NCBI RefSeq assembly: GCF_000308615.1
Contig: NZ_BAGB01000068.1
Coordinates: 1-64,000, forward strand
Length of the DNA: 64,000 nucleotides
DNA from: Nocardia jiangxiensis NBRC 101359
GTDB taxonomy: Bacteria; Actinomycetota; Actinomycetes; Mycobacteriales; Mycobacteriaceae
Direction: 5' to 3'
The stretch's first letter is position 1; each line of letters begins with the position of its first letter. The notes beneath the pieces were generated by a model that worked only from the letters and a program-made list of their open reading frames with translations, was not told where the DNA came from and made no database searches. A program made the position numbers and the translations under genes. Below, piece by piece: positions 17,760 through 26,243 of the stretch.

Positions 17760-18194
17760 CTAGTCCGAGACGGTGATCCCCATCGAACGGGCGGTGCCCG
17801 CGATGATCTTCGCCGCGGCGTCGATGTCGTTGGCGTTCAGGTCTTCCTGCTTGGTCTTGGCGATCTCACGGATCTGGTCCATGGAGACCGTGGCGACCTT
17901 GTTACGGTGCGGCTCGGGCGAACCCTTCTGCACACCGGCGGCCTTGAGCAGCAGCTTGGCGGCAGGCGGGGTCTTCAGCTTGAAGTCGAACGAGCGGTCT
18001 TCGTAGACCGTGATCTCGACCGGGATGACGTTGCCGCGCTGCGACTCGGTCGCCGCGTTGTACGCCTTGCAGAACTCCATGATGTTGACGCCGTGCTGAC
18101 CCAGCGCGGGACCGACCGGCGGCGCGGGGTTGGCCGCACCGGCCTGGATCTGGAGCTTGATGAGCCCGGCGACCTTCTTCTTCTTGGGGGGCAT
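17760..18194 (-). CDS. rplK: 50S ribosomal protein L11
   Basis: 144 residues, MPPKKKKVAGLIKLQIQAGAANPAPPVGPALGQHGVNIMEFCKAYN. Binds the GTPase-associated centre of 23S rRNA. PPVGPALGQHG is the classic N-terminal signature; the C-terminal domain carries KTKQEDLNANDIDAAAKIIAGTARSMGI. Forms an operon with rplA. Confidence 0.98.
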   Translation of the reverse strand: MPPKKKKVAGLIKLQIQAGAANPAPPVGPALGQHGVNIMEFCKAYNAATESQRGNVIPVEITVYEDRSFDFKLKTPPAAKLLLKAAGVQKGSPEPHRNKVATVSMDQIREIAKTKQEDLNANDIDAAAKIIAGTARSMGITVSD

Positions 18195-18350
18195 CTTTCT
18201 TCCTTGGTTAGGGTTCCTACGGATTCCCGTAAGCCTTCTCCGGATGACGCCCCGGAAGAATCGACCGCACGACGAAATACGGTCGGCCGGGGCGCAACCC
18301 GGCAAGTGTAGTCGAACGCCGTCGGGGGCCCGAAATCGCCCCCGGCCGAC

Positions 18351-19121
18351 TCAGATCTTCGCGACCTGCGTGAACGCGAGCTCGACCGGAGTTTCGCGAC
18401 CGAAGATCGACACCAGCACCTTGAGCTTCTGCTGCTCGGCGTTGACCTCGGAAATGCTGGCCGGGAGCGTGGCGAACGGGCCGTCCATCACGGTGACCGA
18501 CTCGCCGACCTCGAAGTCGACCTCGATGGTGGGCTTGGTCAGCGGCTCGGCGGCGGCGGCCTCGGTGCTGGCGGCGGCCGCGGCGGCGGGCTTCTTCTGC
18601 TGCTGGTCGGCGGGGACCAGGAACTTCACCACGTCGTTGATGGACAGCGGCGACGGACGCGAGGTGGCGCCGACGAATCCGGTGACGCCGGGGGTGTTGC
18701 GAACCGCGCCCCACGACTCGTCGTTGAGGTCCATCCGGACCAGGATGTAGCCGGGCAGCACCTTGCGCTGCACGTTCTTGCGCTGACCGTTCTTGATCTC
18801 GGTGACCTGCTCGGTCGGGACCTCGACCTGGAAGATGTAGTCCTCGAGTCCGAGGTTCTGCACGCGGGTCTCGAGGTTGGCCTTGACCTTGTTCTCGTAA
18901 CCGGCATAGGAGTGGATGACGTACCAGTCACCGGGTGCGCGGCGCAGCGCGGCCTTCATCGCGGCGACGGGATCGACTTCCTCGTCGACAGGCGCGTCAC
19001 CAGGGGCGGACTCCGCGATCGGCGCGGAATCCGCGGACTCCTCGACCTCCGGCGCGGCGATCTCTTCAGCCACGTCGTCGACCGGGAATTCCTCGGTTGT
19101 GCCGTTCTCCGGGGTGCTCAC
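18351..19121 (-). CDS. nusG: Transcription termination/antitermination factor NusG
   Basis: 256 residues. An acidic ~60-residue N-terminal extension typical of actinobacteria precedes the NGN domain (DWYVIHSYAGYENKVKANLETR, PGYILVRMDLNDESW). An Ala-rich linker (PAAAAAASTEAAAAEP) and the KOW domain (VGESVTVMDGPFATLPASISEV) follow. It couples polymerase to ribosome and Rho. Located between secE and rplK as in most bacteria. Confidence 0.97.
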   Translation of the reverse strand: MSTPENGTTEEFPVDDVAEEIAAPEVEESADSAPIAESAPGDAPVDEEVDPVAAMKAALRRAPGDWYVIHSYAGYENKVKANLETRVQNLGLEDYIFQVEVPTEQVTEIKNGQRKNVQRKVLPGYILVRMDLNDESWGAVRNTPGVTGFVGATSRPSPLSINDVVKFLVPADQQQKKPAAAAAASTEAAAAEPLTKPTIEVDFEVGESVTVMDGPFATLPASISEVNAEQQKLKVLVSIFGRETPVELAFTQVAKI

Positions 19122-19234
19122 TGGGCACTCGCTTCCTGTGTCGTCACTAACTTCCTCTGCGTTCCGGACGTCGATTCACCGCAGATGACATCCGCGCCCA
19201 TGCGCTGGGACCGGTCACCGGCGCCGACGGCCGA

Positions 19235-19603
19235 CTAGCCGAACAGCCAGTTGACGCCCTGGTTGAACGCGATATCCAACAAGAAGATGAACCCGACCGT
19301 GAAGATCACGAACACCAGGACCACCGTCGTATAGGTGACCATCTGCTTGCGGTTGGGCCAGATCACCTTGCGCAGTTCCTGAACAACCTCTTTCAGGAAC
19401 TTCACCAAGCGTTTCAGCGGATTGCCCGTACCACCGGCCTTCTTCTTACCGGAAGGCTTGGACGTCTTGCGCGATCCCGCGTCGTCCCGCTCGATCGTCG
19501 CGACAGAGCCCGTCTCGTGATCCGAAAAACCGGAACGAGCTCGCCGAGACGACCGTTTGCCGGTCGGACGACTCACCGCGCGGGTGTCATCGTCATCGGA
19601 CAC
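19235..19603 (-). CDS. secE: Preprotein translocase subunit SecE
   Basis: 122 residues with a long charged N-terminal tail, the amphipathic element (KFLKEVVQELRKVIWPNRKQMVTYTTVV) and a single C-terminal transmembrane helix (VFVIFTVGFIFLLDIAF). GTG at 19603 is chosen because AGAGGA lies just upstream; the open frame extends into the tRNA-Trp gene and cannot be coding there. 113 bases before nusG. Confidence 0.95.
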   Translation of the reverse strand: MSDDDDTRAVSRPTGKRSSRRARSGFSDHETGSVATIERDDAGSRKTSKPSGKKKAGGTGNPLKRLVKFLKEVVQELRKVIWPNRKQMVTYTTVVLVFVIFTVGFIFLLDIAFNQGVNWLFG

Positions 19604-19633
19604 GTCGATCCTCTCTCGTCGCTGGCATCCTTG

Positions 19634-19706
<73 letters not shown>

Positions 19707-19944
19707 TCGGCTGGACTCTCGATCCAGCACGGTGCTGTTCAGTTGTACCCGGGTAGCCACACAACACGCGCGCCACCCCTGCAGTGTTCCGGCACCGGCG
19801 GAAATCCGCCCGGAACCGGGCCCTTCGGAGCAGCGCGCAGCGGCTGGTGACCCCAGATTCCCGAGTGTACGGTACGCCCCCCTCGCACCGCCAATCCGGG
19901 CCCGGCGGTCACCTCCACCGCCCGATCCGCGCAGCGTGCGCGGC

Positions 19945-21015
19945 TCACGCCAACTGCACGGTGGCCGTCGCACGACCGAAGATCTTGCGTCCGGCGGACT
20001 TGGCGACCATCGCGATCACCGCGGTGCGGGTCTCGGGATCGACCGACTTGATCTTGCCGGTGTACTCGATCTCGGCCGGCTCGTCGGCCGCGACGTAGAC
20101 CGGGCTGGTGAACCGGACGTTGTACTCCTTGATCGCGCCCGGATCGCCCAGCCAGGAGGTGACGAAGCCGCCACCCAGGCCCATGGTGAGCATGCCGTGC
20201 GCGACCACGTTGTCCAGACCGGCGAGCTTGACCATCTCGTCGCTCCAGTGGATCGGGTTCGCATCGCCCGAGACACCGGCGTAGTTGACCAGATCGCCAC
20301 GGGTGAGCCGGACCACCCGCGCGGGCAGTTCGTCACCGGCGCTGACGTCCTCGAAGCGCACCGCGCGGGTGCTGGCCGGCAGTTCGGGCAGGGTGGCGAC
20401 CGGCACGGGCGGCTCGCTGACCGGCGGAGTGGTGCGCGGGTGATGCCCGGGAGCCTCGCCGATTCCGTGCATCAGCACGTTGCGCACGGCCTCGGAGATG
20501 TTCGGGTCGACGTCGCCGCCGCTGCGGCCGACCAGGGTGGTGTACGTGGTGAGCACCAATTCGTCCCGCGAGGTGACGATGTTCTTCGTCACGATGATGT
20601 CGCCGCCGAAGGCCTGCCGGAACGAGTGCAGATAGACGTCGCAGACCAGCTGATCGCCGACCTTGATCGGCCGGTGGAATTCCAGGATCTGGTCGGTCTG
20701 CATGATCTGGCTCAGGTCGTAACCCGTGACGACCTGCTCGAACAGCTTGCGCTGAGCCAGGATGCCGACCAGCGAGATGAACGTCACCGGGGCGACGAGA
20801 CCGTCGTAACCGTATTCCTGGGCGACGTCCTCGTCCCAGTGCACCGGGTGGTAGTCCTGCACCGCGCGGGCGTATTCGCGCACCTTCTCGCGGCCGACCT
20901 CGTAGTAGTCGTCCACGCGGTAGTGGTGGCCGACCATATCGCGCGCGTGCGCGGCCGGGTCGAAATCCTCGACGGTATCGGTCCCGGTATCGGTGGTCCC
21001 GGCTTGTGTAGTCAC
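19945..21015 (-). CDS. hadAB: Fused mycolic-acid 3-hydroxyacyl dehydratase HadA-HadB
   Basis: 356 residues with two hotdog domains in one chain. Residues ~22-185 are HadA-like (MVGHHYRVDDYYEVGREKVREYARAV, YGYDGLVAPVTFISLVG). A Pro-rich linker occupies ~190-212, and the rest is HadB/MaoC-like with the hydratase dyad D251 and H256 in GDANPIHWSD. HadA and HadB are separate in M. tuberculosis (Rv0635, Rv0636). The product should dehydrate 3-hydroxyacyl chains during meromycolate elongation by FAS-II. No hadC follows; tRNA-Trp is next. Confidence 0.9.
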   Translation of the reverse strand: MTTQAGTTDTGTDTVEDFDPAAHARDMVGHHYRVDDYYEVGREKVREYARAVQDYHPVHWDEDVAQEYGYDGLVAPVTFISLVGILAQRKLFEQVVTGYDLSQIMQTDQILEFHRPIKVGDQLVCDVYLHSFRQAFGGDIIVTKNIVTSRDELVLTTYTTLVGRSGGDVDPNISEAVRNVLMHGIGEAPGHHPRTTPPVSEPPVPVATLPELPASTRAVRFEDVSAGDELPARVVRLTRGDLVNYAGVSGDANPIHWSDEMVKLAGLDNVVAHGMLTMGLGGGFVTSWLGDPGAIKEYNVRFTSPVYVAADEPAEIEYTGKIKSVDPETRTAVIAMVAKSAGRKIFGRATATVQLA

Positions 21016-21083
21016 GGAAGAAAGTCCCTATCTGACCCCGCTACGGGATCTGCCGAAGCACACACTGCCGCGGATACACCAAA

Positions 21084-21114
21084 TGCCGGAGCGGGTTCAC
21101 ACCCTGCTCCGGCA
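21084..21114 (-). terminator. Hairpin between rpmG and hadAB
   Basis: A 9-bp stem (TGCCGGAGC at 21084-21092 with GCTCCGGCA at 21106-21114) is extended inside by GGGT/ACCC. On the minus strand it is followed by TTTGG. It could be a partial terminator after rpmG. Confidence 0.55.
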
Positions 21115-21216
21115 CTGAAGGCTGACTCGAGTTGCGACATGCGCGGGGACCTGGCAGCTACATGAGCTTCCTGCGGCCTCACCGACGTCGCACGCGGCAG
21201 TGGCACGCGTGGAGTA

Positions 21217-21387
21217 TCAGCGAGATTCGCGGTGCGCCCGGTGGGTGCCGCAGTTCGGGCAGAACTTCTTCAGCTCCAGCCGATCCGGGTCGTTACGCCG
21301 GTTCTTCTTGGTGATGTAGTTGCGGTGCTTGCACTGCTCGCAGGCCAAGGTGATCTTTGGCCGGACATCGGTGGACTTCGCGGCCAC
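21217..21387 (-). CDS. rpmG: 50S ribosomal protein L33
   Basis: 56 residues, [26 protein letters not shown]. Two CxxC pairs (CEQC and CPNC) identify the zinc-binding form of L33. GTG at 21387 follows GAAGGC; the upstream frame runs through tRNA-Met and is not coding. The gene precedes hadAB as rpmG2 precedes hadA in M. tuberculosis. Confidence 0.95.
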
Positions 21388-21432
21388 GATATGCCTTCTT
21401 TCGGGTCTACCTGACGGAGGTATCGGTCTTTG

Positions 21433-21505
21433 TAGCGATGGCCGGACTTGAACCGGCGACACAACGATTATGAGTCGTTTGCTCTACCGACTGAGCTACA
21501 CCGCC
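21433..21505 (-). tRNA. tRNA-Met (CAT), elongator type
   Basis: 73 bases. GGCGGTG acceptor strand pairs, with two G-U pairs, to CATCGCT. D-arm TAGCTCAGTCGGTAGAGC, anticodon CAT in CTCATAA, T-arm CGCCGGTTCAAGTCCGGC. The first base pair is G-U rather than the initiator-type mismatch, so it is called an elongator. 45 bases upstream of rpmG. Confidence 0.95.
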
Positions 21506-21571
21506 ATAAGGGTCGGCTTGCGATGGTGCCTGACCCTGGAGATGCCGTCGGTCACCACCGGCAATCCGGCG

Positions 21572-21644
21572 AGCCCCCTAACGGAATCGAACCGTTGACC
21601 TTTTCCTTACCATGGAAACGCTCTGCCGACTGAGCTAAGGGGGC
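21572..21644 (-). tRNA. tRNA-Thr (GGT)
   Basis: 73 bases. GCCCCCT/AGGGGGC acceptor stem, D-arm TAGCTCAGTCGGCAGAGC, anticodon stem TTTCC/GGAAA with loop ATGGTAA giving anticodon GGT, T-arm AACGGTTCGATTCCGTT. Lies 66 bases upstream of tRNA-Met. Confidence 0.96.
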
Positions 21645-21811
21645 ATGACTACATGCGCTCCCGATCGCGATCGCTCGCACCCGGGGCGCCGAAGCCTTGA
21701 ACGAGGTTACACACTCATCCGCCGAGTTACCAAACCGGCAGCTCAGGGCCGACTTTCCAAGCCCGCGCAGAGAAGGGAACGCCCGGCCCGAACACCACCC
21801 TCGAACAAAAA

Positions 21812-21841
21812 CAGGGCCCTCTCCGATTGGAGAGGGCCCTG
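21812..21841 (-). terminator. Rho-independent terminator after tRNA-Tyr
   Basis: 13-bp perfect stem (CAGGGCCCTCTCC with GGAGAGGGCCCTG), 4-base loop, followed on the minus strand by TGTTTTTGTT. It begins 7 bases after the tRNA-Tyr 3' end, so tRNA-Tyr is a separate transcript from tRNA-Thr/Met/rpmG. Confidence 0.92.
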
Positions 21842-21847
21842 AGAGTG

Positions 21848-21928
21848 TGGCGGATGAAGGATTCGAACCTCCGAAGCTTGCGCGGCTGATTTACAGTCAG
21901 CTCCCTTTGGCCGCTCGGGCAATCCGCC
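21848..21928 (-). tRNA. tRNA-Tyr (GTA)
   Basis: 81 bases, class II with a long variable arm. Acceptor GGCGGAT pairs with ATCCGCC, anticodon loop CTGTAAA gives GTA, variable arm around CGCGCAAGCTTCG, T-loop GGTTCGAATCC. Single gene ended by a strong terminator. Confidence 0.95.
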
Positions 21929-22088
21929 TAACACGCTGAGTGAGCGCGCTGAGCAGAATACAACGATCAGGGCCCCTGGATGCAAACCGGCAGGCCAGCG
22001 GGGTAGCGTCGGGCCCTCGGCGGCTAGTGGCGGGGCGATGCCCGCGGCGCTAGCGTCGAAGCCGGAATTCGCGAGACAGGAGCGCAGT

Positions 22089-22580
22089 GTGGCCGATTCG
22101 TCATTCGACGTCGTCAGCAAGGTCGATCACCAGGAGGTCGACAACGCCCTCAACCAGACGGTCAAAGAGCTCTCGACCCGATACGACTTCCGCGGCACCG
22201 GCGCGAGCATCGAATGGTCCGGCGAGGAGAAGATCGTGCTGTCCGCCGAGTCCGAGGACCGGGTCAAGGCCGCGCTGGACGTGTTCAAGGAGAAGCTGAT
22301 CCGCCGCGACATCTCGCTCAAGGCGTTCGACGCCGGTGAGCCGCAGGCGTCCGGAAAGGTGTACAAGATCACAGGATCCCTGATTCAGGGCATCTCCACC
22401 GAGAATGCGAAGAAGATCGCCAAGAAGATCCGCGACGAGGGCCCCAAGGGCGTGAAGGCGCAGATCCAGGGCGACGAGCTGCGGGTGAGCAGTAAGAAGC
22501 GGGACGATCTGCAGGCCGTCATCGCGCTGCTCAAGGGCAGCGATTTCGATCTGGCCCTGCAATTCGTGAACTACCGATAG
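22089..22580 (+). CDS. YajQ family nucleotide-binding protein
   Basis: 163 residues, starting VADSSFDVVSKVDHQEVDNALNQTVKELSTRYDFRGT, which matches the YajQ family; some members bind c-di-GMP or tRNA. GTG at 22089 follows AGGAG; the open frame reaches back to 22038 but is not conserved there. Its last ten bases overlap the 3' end of the convergent htpX gene. Confidence 0.92.
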   Translation: MADSSFDVVSKVDHQEVDNALNQTVKELSTRYDFRGTGASIEWSGEEKIVLSAESEDRVKAALDVFKEKLIRRDISLKAFDAGEPQASGKVYKITGSLIQGISTENAKKIAKKIRDEGPKGVKAQIQGDELRVSSKKRDDLQAVIALLKGSDFDLALQFVNYR

Positions 22581-23455
22581 TTCTTCGGGCCGCCCGCCAT
22601 GTGTTCGAGGCGGGCTATCCGCTCGGCCATCGGGGGGTGGGTGGAGAACCAGCGGGCCATCTGGTCACCGGGGCGGAACGGGTTGGCGATCATCAGGTGT
22701 GATTGGGCGGTCAGCCGCGGTTCGGGGGGTAGCGGGGCCGCCGCCACACCGCGTTCGAGTTTGCGCAGGGCCGAGGCCAGGGCCAGCGGGTCGCCGGTGA
22801 GCTGGGCGCCGTCCTGATCGGCCTGGTACTCCCGGGACCGCGATACGGCCAGTTTGATCAGCGTCGCCGCGATCGGGCCGAGTAGCGAAACCAGAAGTAC
22901 GCCAAGGATGTTCGGGCCTTCACCGTCGCGATTGCCGCCGCCGCCCAGGCCCGCGAAGAAGGCCAGATTGGCCAGGCCGGAGATCACCGCGGCCAGGGCG
23001 CCGGCCACCGAGGAGATCAGGATGTCGCGGTTGTACACGTGCGAGAGTTCGTGGCCCAGAACCGCGCGTAACTCACGTTCGTCGAGCAGCTGCAGGATGC
23101 CGCTGGTGCAGCAGACCGCGGCGTGCCGGGGATTGCGGCCGGTGGCGAAGGCATTGGGGGCGGCGGTGGGGCTGATGTACAGCCGCGGCATGGGCTGACG
23201 TGCCGCGGTCGCCAATTCGCGCACGATCCGGTACATCACCGGGGCCTCGAGTTCGGAGACCGGCTGCGCGTGCATCGCCCGCAATGCCAGCCGGTCGCTG
23301 TTGAAGTAGGCGTAGGCGTTCATGCCCACGGCCAGCAGAATGGCGATCACCAGGATCGTGGGATTGCGGAACAGCGCGCCGATGAACACGATCAGCGCCG
23401 ACATGCCGACCATCAGGCCGAACGTCTTCAGCCCGTTCGCGTACCCACCGTGCAT
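22571..23455 (-). CDS. htpX: Membrane zinc metalloprotease HtpX
   Basis: 294 residues. Two N-terminal membrane helices (GLMVGMSALIVFIGALF and NPTILVIAILLAVGMNAYAYF), zinc site HELSH at 135-139, two more hydrophobic segments, and the downstream Glu ligand region SREYQADQDGAQ. Family role: proteolytic quality control of membrane proteins. Placed next to the polyprenyl synthase as in M. tuberculosis Rv0563-Rv0562. Confidence 0.95.
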   Translation of the reverse strand: MHGGYANGLKTFGLMVGMSALIVFIGALFRNPTILVIAILLAVGMNAYAYFNSDRLALRAMHAQPVSELEAPVMYRIVRELATAARQPMPRLYISPTAAPNAFATGRNPRHAAVCCTSGILQLLDERELRAVLGHELSHVYNRDILISSVAGALAAVISGLANLAFFAGLGGGGNRDGEGPNILGVLLVSLLGPIAATLIKLAVSRSREYQADQDGAQLTGDPLALASALRKLERGVAAAPLPPEPRLTAQSHLMIANPFRPGDQMARWFSTHPPMAERIARLEHMAGGPKNYR

Positions 23456-23605
23456 GGCCGGTCCTCCATCTCAGCACCCCATCACTCATTATCCGTTACA
23501 CCAGGTCAACGAAGCAGGGGCCACCCAGAGTTCCAGGCCGCAGCAGTGTGTCCGGGCGCGCTGATACCCGATCATTCCGCCGACACCGGACGACGCCGAC
23601 ACCGT

Positions 23606-23719
23606 GTTTGCGGCGCGGCTTGCCGCCCGGACGCGTGGCGGGTGCGAGGAACGAGTGCCCGACACGGGGCCGGGCGGTAAGCCTTCGGGCGCCGCAAACC
23701 GCCGGAGCGAAGCGGAGGC
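23606..23719 (-). repeat. Structured 3'-flanking repeat element, copy 1
   Basis: On the minus strand, three bases after the polyprenyl synthase stop, comes the leader GCCTCCGCTTCGCTCCGGCG (23700-23719). A long stem follows: outer arms GCGCCGCAAAC (23689-23699) and GTTTGCGGCGC (23606-23616, both in plus-strand sense), a 5-base one-sided bulge (23684-23688), and inner arms 23617-23630 with 23670-23683 (13 of 14 pair). The loop is 39 bases. The same layout occurs at 47.3 kb with different arm sequences. Confidence 0.8.
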
Positions 23720-23722
23720 AAA

Positions 23723-24745
23723 TCAAACAGAGCGTTCGATGGTGTAGCGGACCAGGCGCTCGAGGGCCGCGTTGGCGGGGCCCGCGGGCAGCGCGGAGAG
23801 TTCGGCGTGTGCGAGGTCGGCGTAGCCCTGCAGTTTCTCCTTGGCCAGGACCATGCCCCGGGAGCGGGACAGCAGGTCCAGGGCCTCGGTGACCTCGTCG
23901 TCGGTCTGCAAGGGGCGGGCCAGCAGGGTGCGCAGGCGGTCGCCCTCGGCGCCCTCGTCGCGCAGGGCGTACAGCACGGGCAGGGTGTGCACGCCCTCGC
24001 GCAGGTCGGTGCCCGGTGTCTTGCCGGACTGTTCGGCGGCCGAGGAGATGTCGATGATGTCGTCGGAGATCTGGAAGGCGGTGCCGACCAGGTCGCCGAG
24101 CCGGGCCACGCGTTCGACGTGTTCGCGATCGGCACCGGAGAAGGTGCCGCCGAAACGCCCCGAGGCGGCGATCAACGATCCGGTCTTCTCCCACACCACC
24201 TGCAAGTAGTGTTCGACCGGGTCCTGGGATTTCTTGGCGCCCAACGTCTCTCGCATCTGACCGGTGACCAGTTCGGCGAAGGTCTCGGCGATGATCCGCA
24301 CCGCGTCCGGCCCCAGGGTGGACACCAGCCGCGAGGCGTGCGCGAACAGATAGTCACCGGACAGGATGGCCACGCTGTTTCCCCAGCGCGAGTTCACGCT
24401 CGGCGCGCCGCGCCGCATCGGGGCCTCGTCCATGACGTCGTCGTGGTAGAGCGTGGCCAGATGCACCAGTTCGATCACGGTGCCCGCGGTGATCAGATCC
24501 GGATCGGTCGGGCGCGGACCCAACTGCCCGGTCAGGATGGTGAACAGCGGCCGGAACCGCTTGCCGCCCGCGCGAGCCAGGTGCAGCGCCGCCTCCTGCA
24601 GGAATTCCTCCCCGTCGGACAGCTCGGCGATCAGCAGTTTCTCGACTTCGACCAGACCGTTGCGCACGGTCGACGCGAGCTCGTGGTCGCCGAGATCAAC
24701 CCCGGCCACCACCGTGCTCTCATCGCTGATCGCCGATGCACTCAT
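23723..24745 (-). CDS. Long-chain polyprenyl diphosphate synthase (GrcC-like)
   Basis: 340 residues. Trans-prenyltransferase with first Asp-rich motif DDVMD at 102-106, RRG at 111-113, and second motif DDIID at 228-232. Only small or slender residues lie just before the first motif (LATLYHDD), which fits a long-chain product, presumably the octa- or nonaprenyl tail of menaquinone. ATG at 24745 is preceded by GGGAGA; the frame extends upstream to 24784. Divergent from menJ, synteny with M. tuberculosis grcC1. Confidence 0.92.
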   Translation of the reverse strand: MSASAISDESTVVAGVDLGDHELASTVRNGLVEVEKLLIAELSDGEEFLQEAALHLARAGGKRFRPLFTILTGQLGPRPTDPDLITAGTVIELVHLATLYHDDVMDEAPMRRGAPSVNSRWGNSVAILSGDYLFAHASRLVSTLGPDAVRIIAETFAELVTGQMRETLGAKKSQDPVEHYLQVVWEKTGSLIAASGRFGGTFSGADREHVERVARLGDLVGTAFQISDDIIDISSAAEQSGKTPGTDLREGVHTLPVLYALRDEGAEGDRLRTLLARPLQTDDEVTEALDLLSRSRGMVLAKEKLQGYADLAHAELSALPAGPANAALERLVRYTIERSV

Positions 24746-24946
24746 GTCGTCTCCCAATGCCGCGTCCGTCCCCACGCCCCACAACCTAGCGTGTCGGGTT
24801 CGGAGTCCCCATGAACACCATCACAACATCGCCATTGTGGGACGAATCCGACACCGGCGCAGCACCGTGTCGCCCCGGCGCGCCCGGCCCGTGACACCAC
24901 ACGGCCCCGTCGACACTGTTCTTGCAGCCCTGCGAGGATGGGGCCC

Positions 24947-26221
24947 ATGGGTTCACCGGATGCCACCATCGGGAGCGAGCGCGAACCGCATGCGCTGCCC
25001 GCACATGCCGACGTGCTGGTCGTGGGCGCGGGACCGGCGGGCTCGGCGGCGGCGGCCTGGGCCGCGCGCGCCGGGCGAAACGTGCTGCTCACCGATGCCG
25101 CGGCCTTCCCGCGTGACAAGACCTGCGGCGACGGGCTGACCCCGCGCGCCACCGCGGAGATGGAACATCTCGGGCTGGGCGAATGGCTGCGGGCGCACAC
25201 GGTGAACCGCGGTCTGCGGATGGGCGGATTCGGCCGCGAGGCGCTGCTGCCGTGGCCGGGCGGGTCGTTCCCCACCTACGGAAGTGCGGTCCCCCGGCTC
25301 GAACTCGACGACAAACTGCGCGAAACCGCCGTCAAGTGCGGTGCACGGATGGTCGACGGGGCGCGGGTGAGCGCGGTGTCCCGCGACGGCGACCGGGTCA
25401 CCGGCGTCAGCGTGCGCACCGACGCGGGCGTGCACGACATCACCTGCCGGACATTGATCGTCGCCGACGGCGTGCGCTCTCCGGTCGGCAAGCTGCTCGG
25501 CCGCACCTGGCATCGTCGTTTCGCCTACGGCGTGGCCGCGCGCGCCTACATCCGTTCCGCACGCAGCGACGACGAGTGGATCACCTCGCATCTGGAGTTG
25601 CGCGACGCCGAGGAGACCCTGGTGCCCGGCTACGGCTGGGTGTTCCCGCTGGGCAACGGCGAGGTGAACATCGGCGTCGGGTCGCTGGCCACCGAACGCC
25701 GCCCCTCCCATATCGCGTTGAAACCGCTTCTGCAGCACTATATTTCGCTGCGACGGGAGGAATGGCAGTTCGACGGTGACGCGCGCGCGGTCGCCTCGGC
25801 GCTGCTGCCGATGGGCGGTGCGGTCTCCGGTGTGAGCGGGCGCAACTGGGCGCTGGTGGGCGATGCGGCGGGATGCGTCAATCCGCTCAACGGCGAAGGC
25901 ATCGATTACGGCCTCGAGGGCGGACATCTGCTGGCCGGACTGCTCGACGAACCGGATCTGACCACGCTGTGGCCGGATCTGCTGCGGGCCCGCTACGGCC
26001 GCACGTTCTCGGTCGCGCGCCGGATCGCGGCCCTGGCCACCCACCCGCGCATGGTGCCGACCGGCGGGCCGCCGATGATGCGTTCGAAGTTGTTGCAGCA
26101 CACCGCGGTCCGGGTGATGGGCAATCTGGTCACCGAGGAGGACGCGGATCTCACCGCGTGGCTGTGGCGCACGGCGGGCCGCGCGTCCATGCGTTTCGAC
26201 GACCTGACGCCGTTCAGCTGA
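24947..26221 (+). CDS. menJ: Menaquinone reductase MenJ (geranylgeranyl reductase family)
   Basis: 424-residue FAD enzyme: dinucleotide motif VLVVGAGPAGSAAAAWAARAGR near the N-terminus, family motif DKTCGDGLTPRA, and the second FAD motif LVGDAAGCVNPLNGEGIDYGLE. In mycobacteria MenJ saturates the beta-isoprene unit of menaquinone. ATG at 24947 has GAGG at a good distance; ATG at 24938 is possible. Neighbours are the polyprenyl synthase and, further on, menG. Confidence 0.9.
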   Translation: MGSPDATIGSEREPHALPAHADVLVVGAGPAGSAAAAWAARAGRNVLLTDAAAFPRDKTCGDGLTPRATAEMEHLGLGEWLRAHTVNRGLRMGGFGREALLPWPGGSFPTYGSAVPRLELDDKLRETAVKCGARMVDGARVSAVSRDGDRVTGVSVRTDAGVHDITCRTLIVADGVRSPVGKLLGRTWHRRFAYGVAARAYIRSARSDDEWITSHLELRDAEETLVPGYGWVFPLGNGEVNIGVGSLATERRPSHIALKPLLQHYISLRREEWQFDGDARAVASALLPMGGAVSGVSGRNWALVGDAAGCVNPLNGEGIDYGLEGGHLLAGLLDEPDLTTLWPDLLRARYGRTFSVARRIAALATHPRMVPTGGPPMMRSKLLQHTAVRVMGNLVTEEDADLTAWLWRTAGRASMRFDDLTPFS

Positions 26222-26243
26222 TCTCGACGCCGAGCAAACGCCC

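Noticed and set aside
21433..21928. tRNA cluster as an integration site
   Set aside because: The tRNAs are flanked by the expected conserved genes, and no integrase or duplicated tRNA end is seen.
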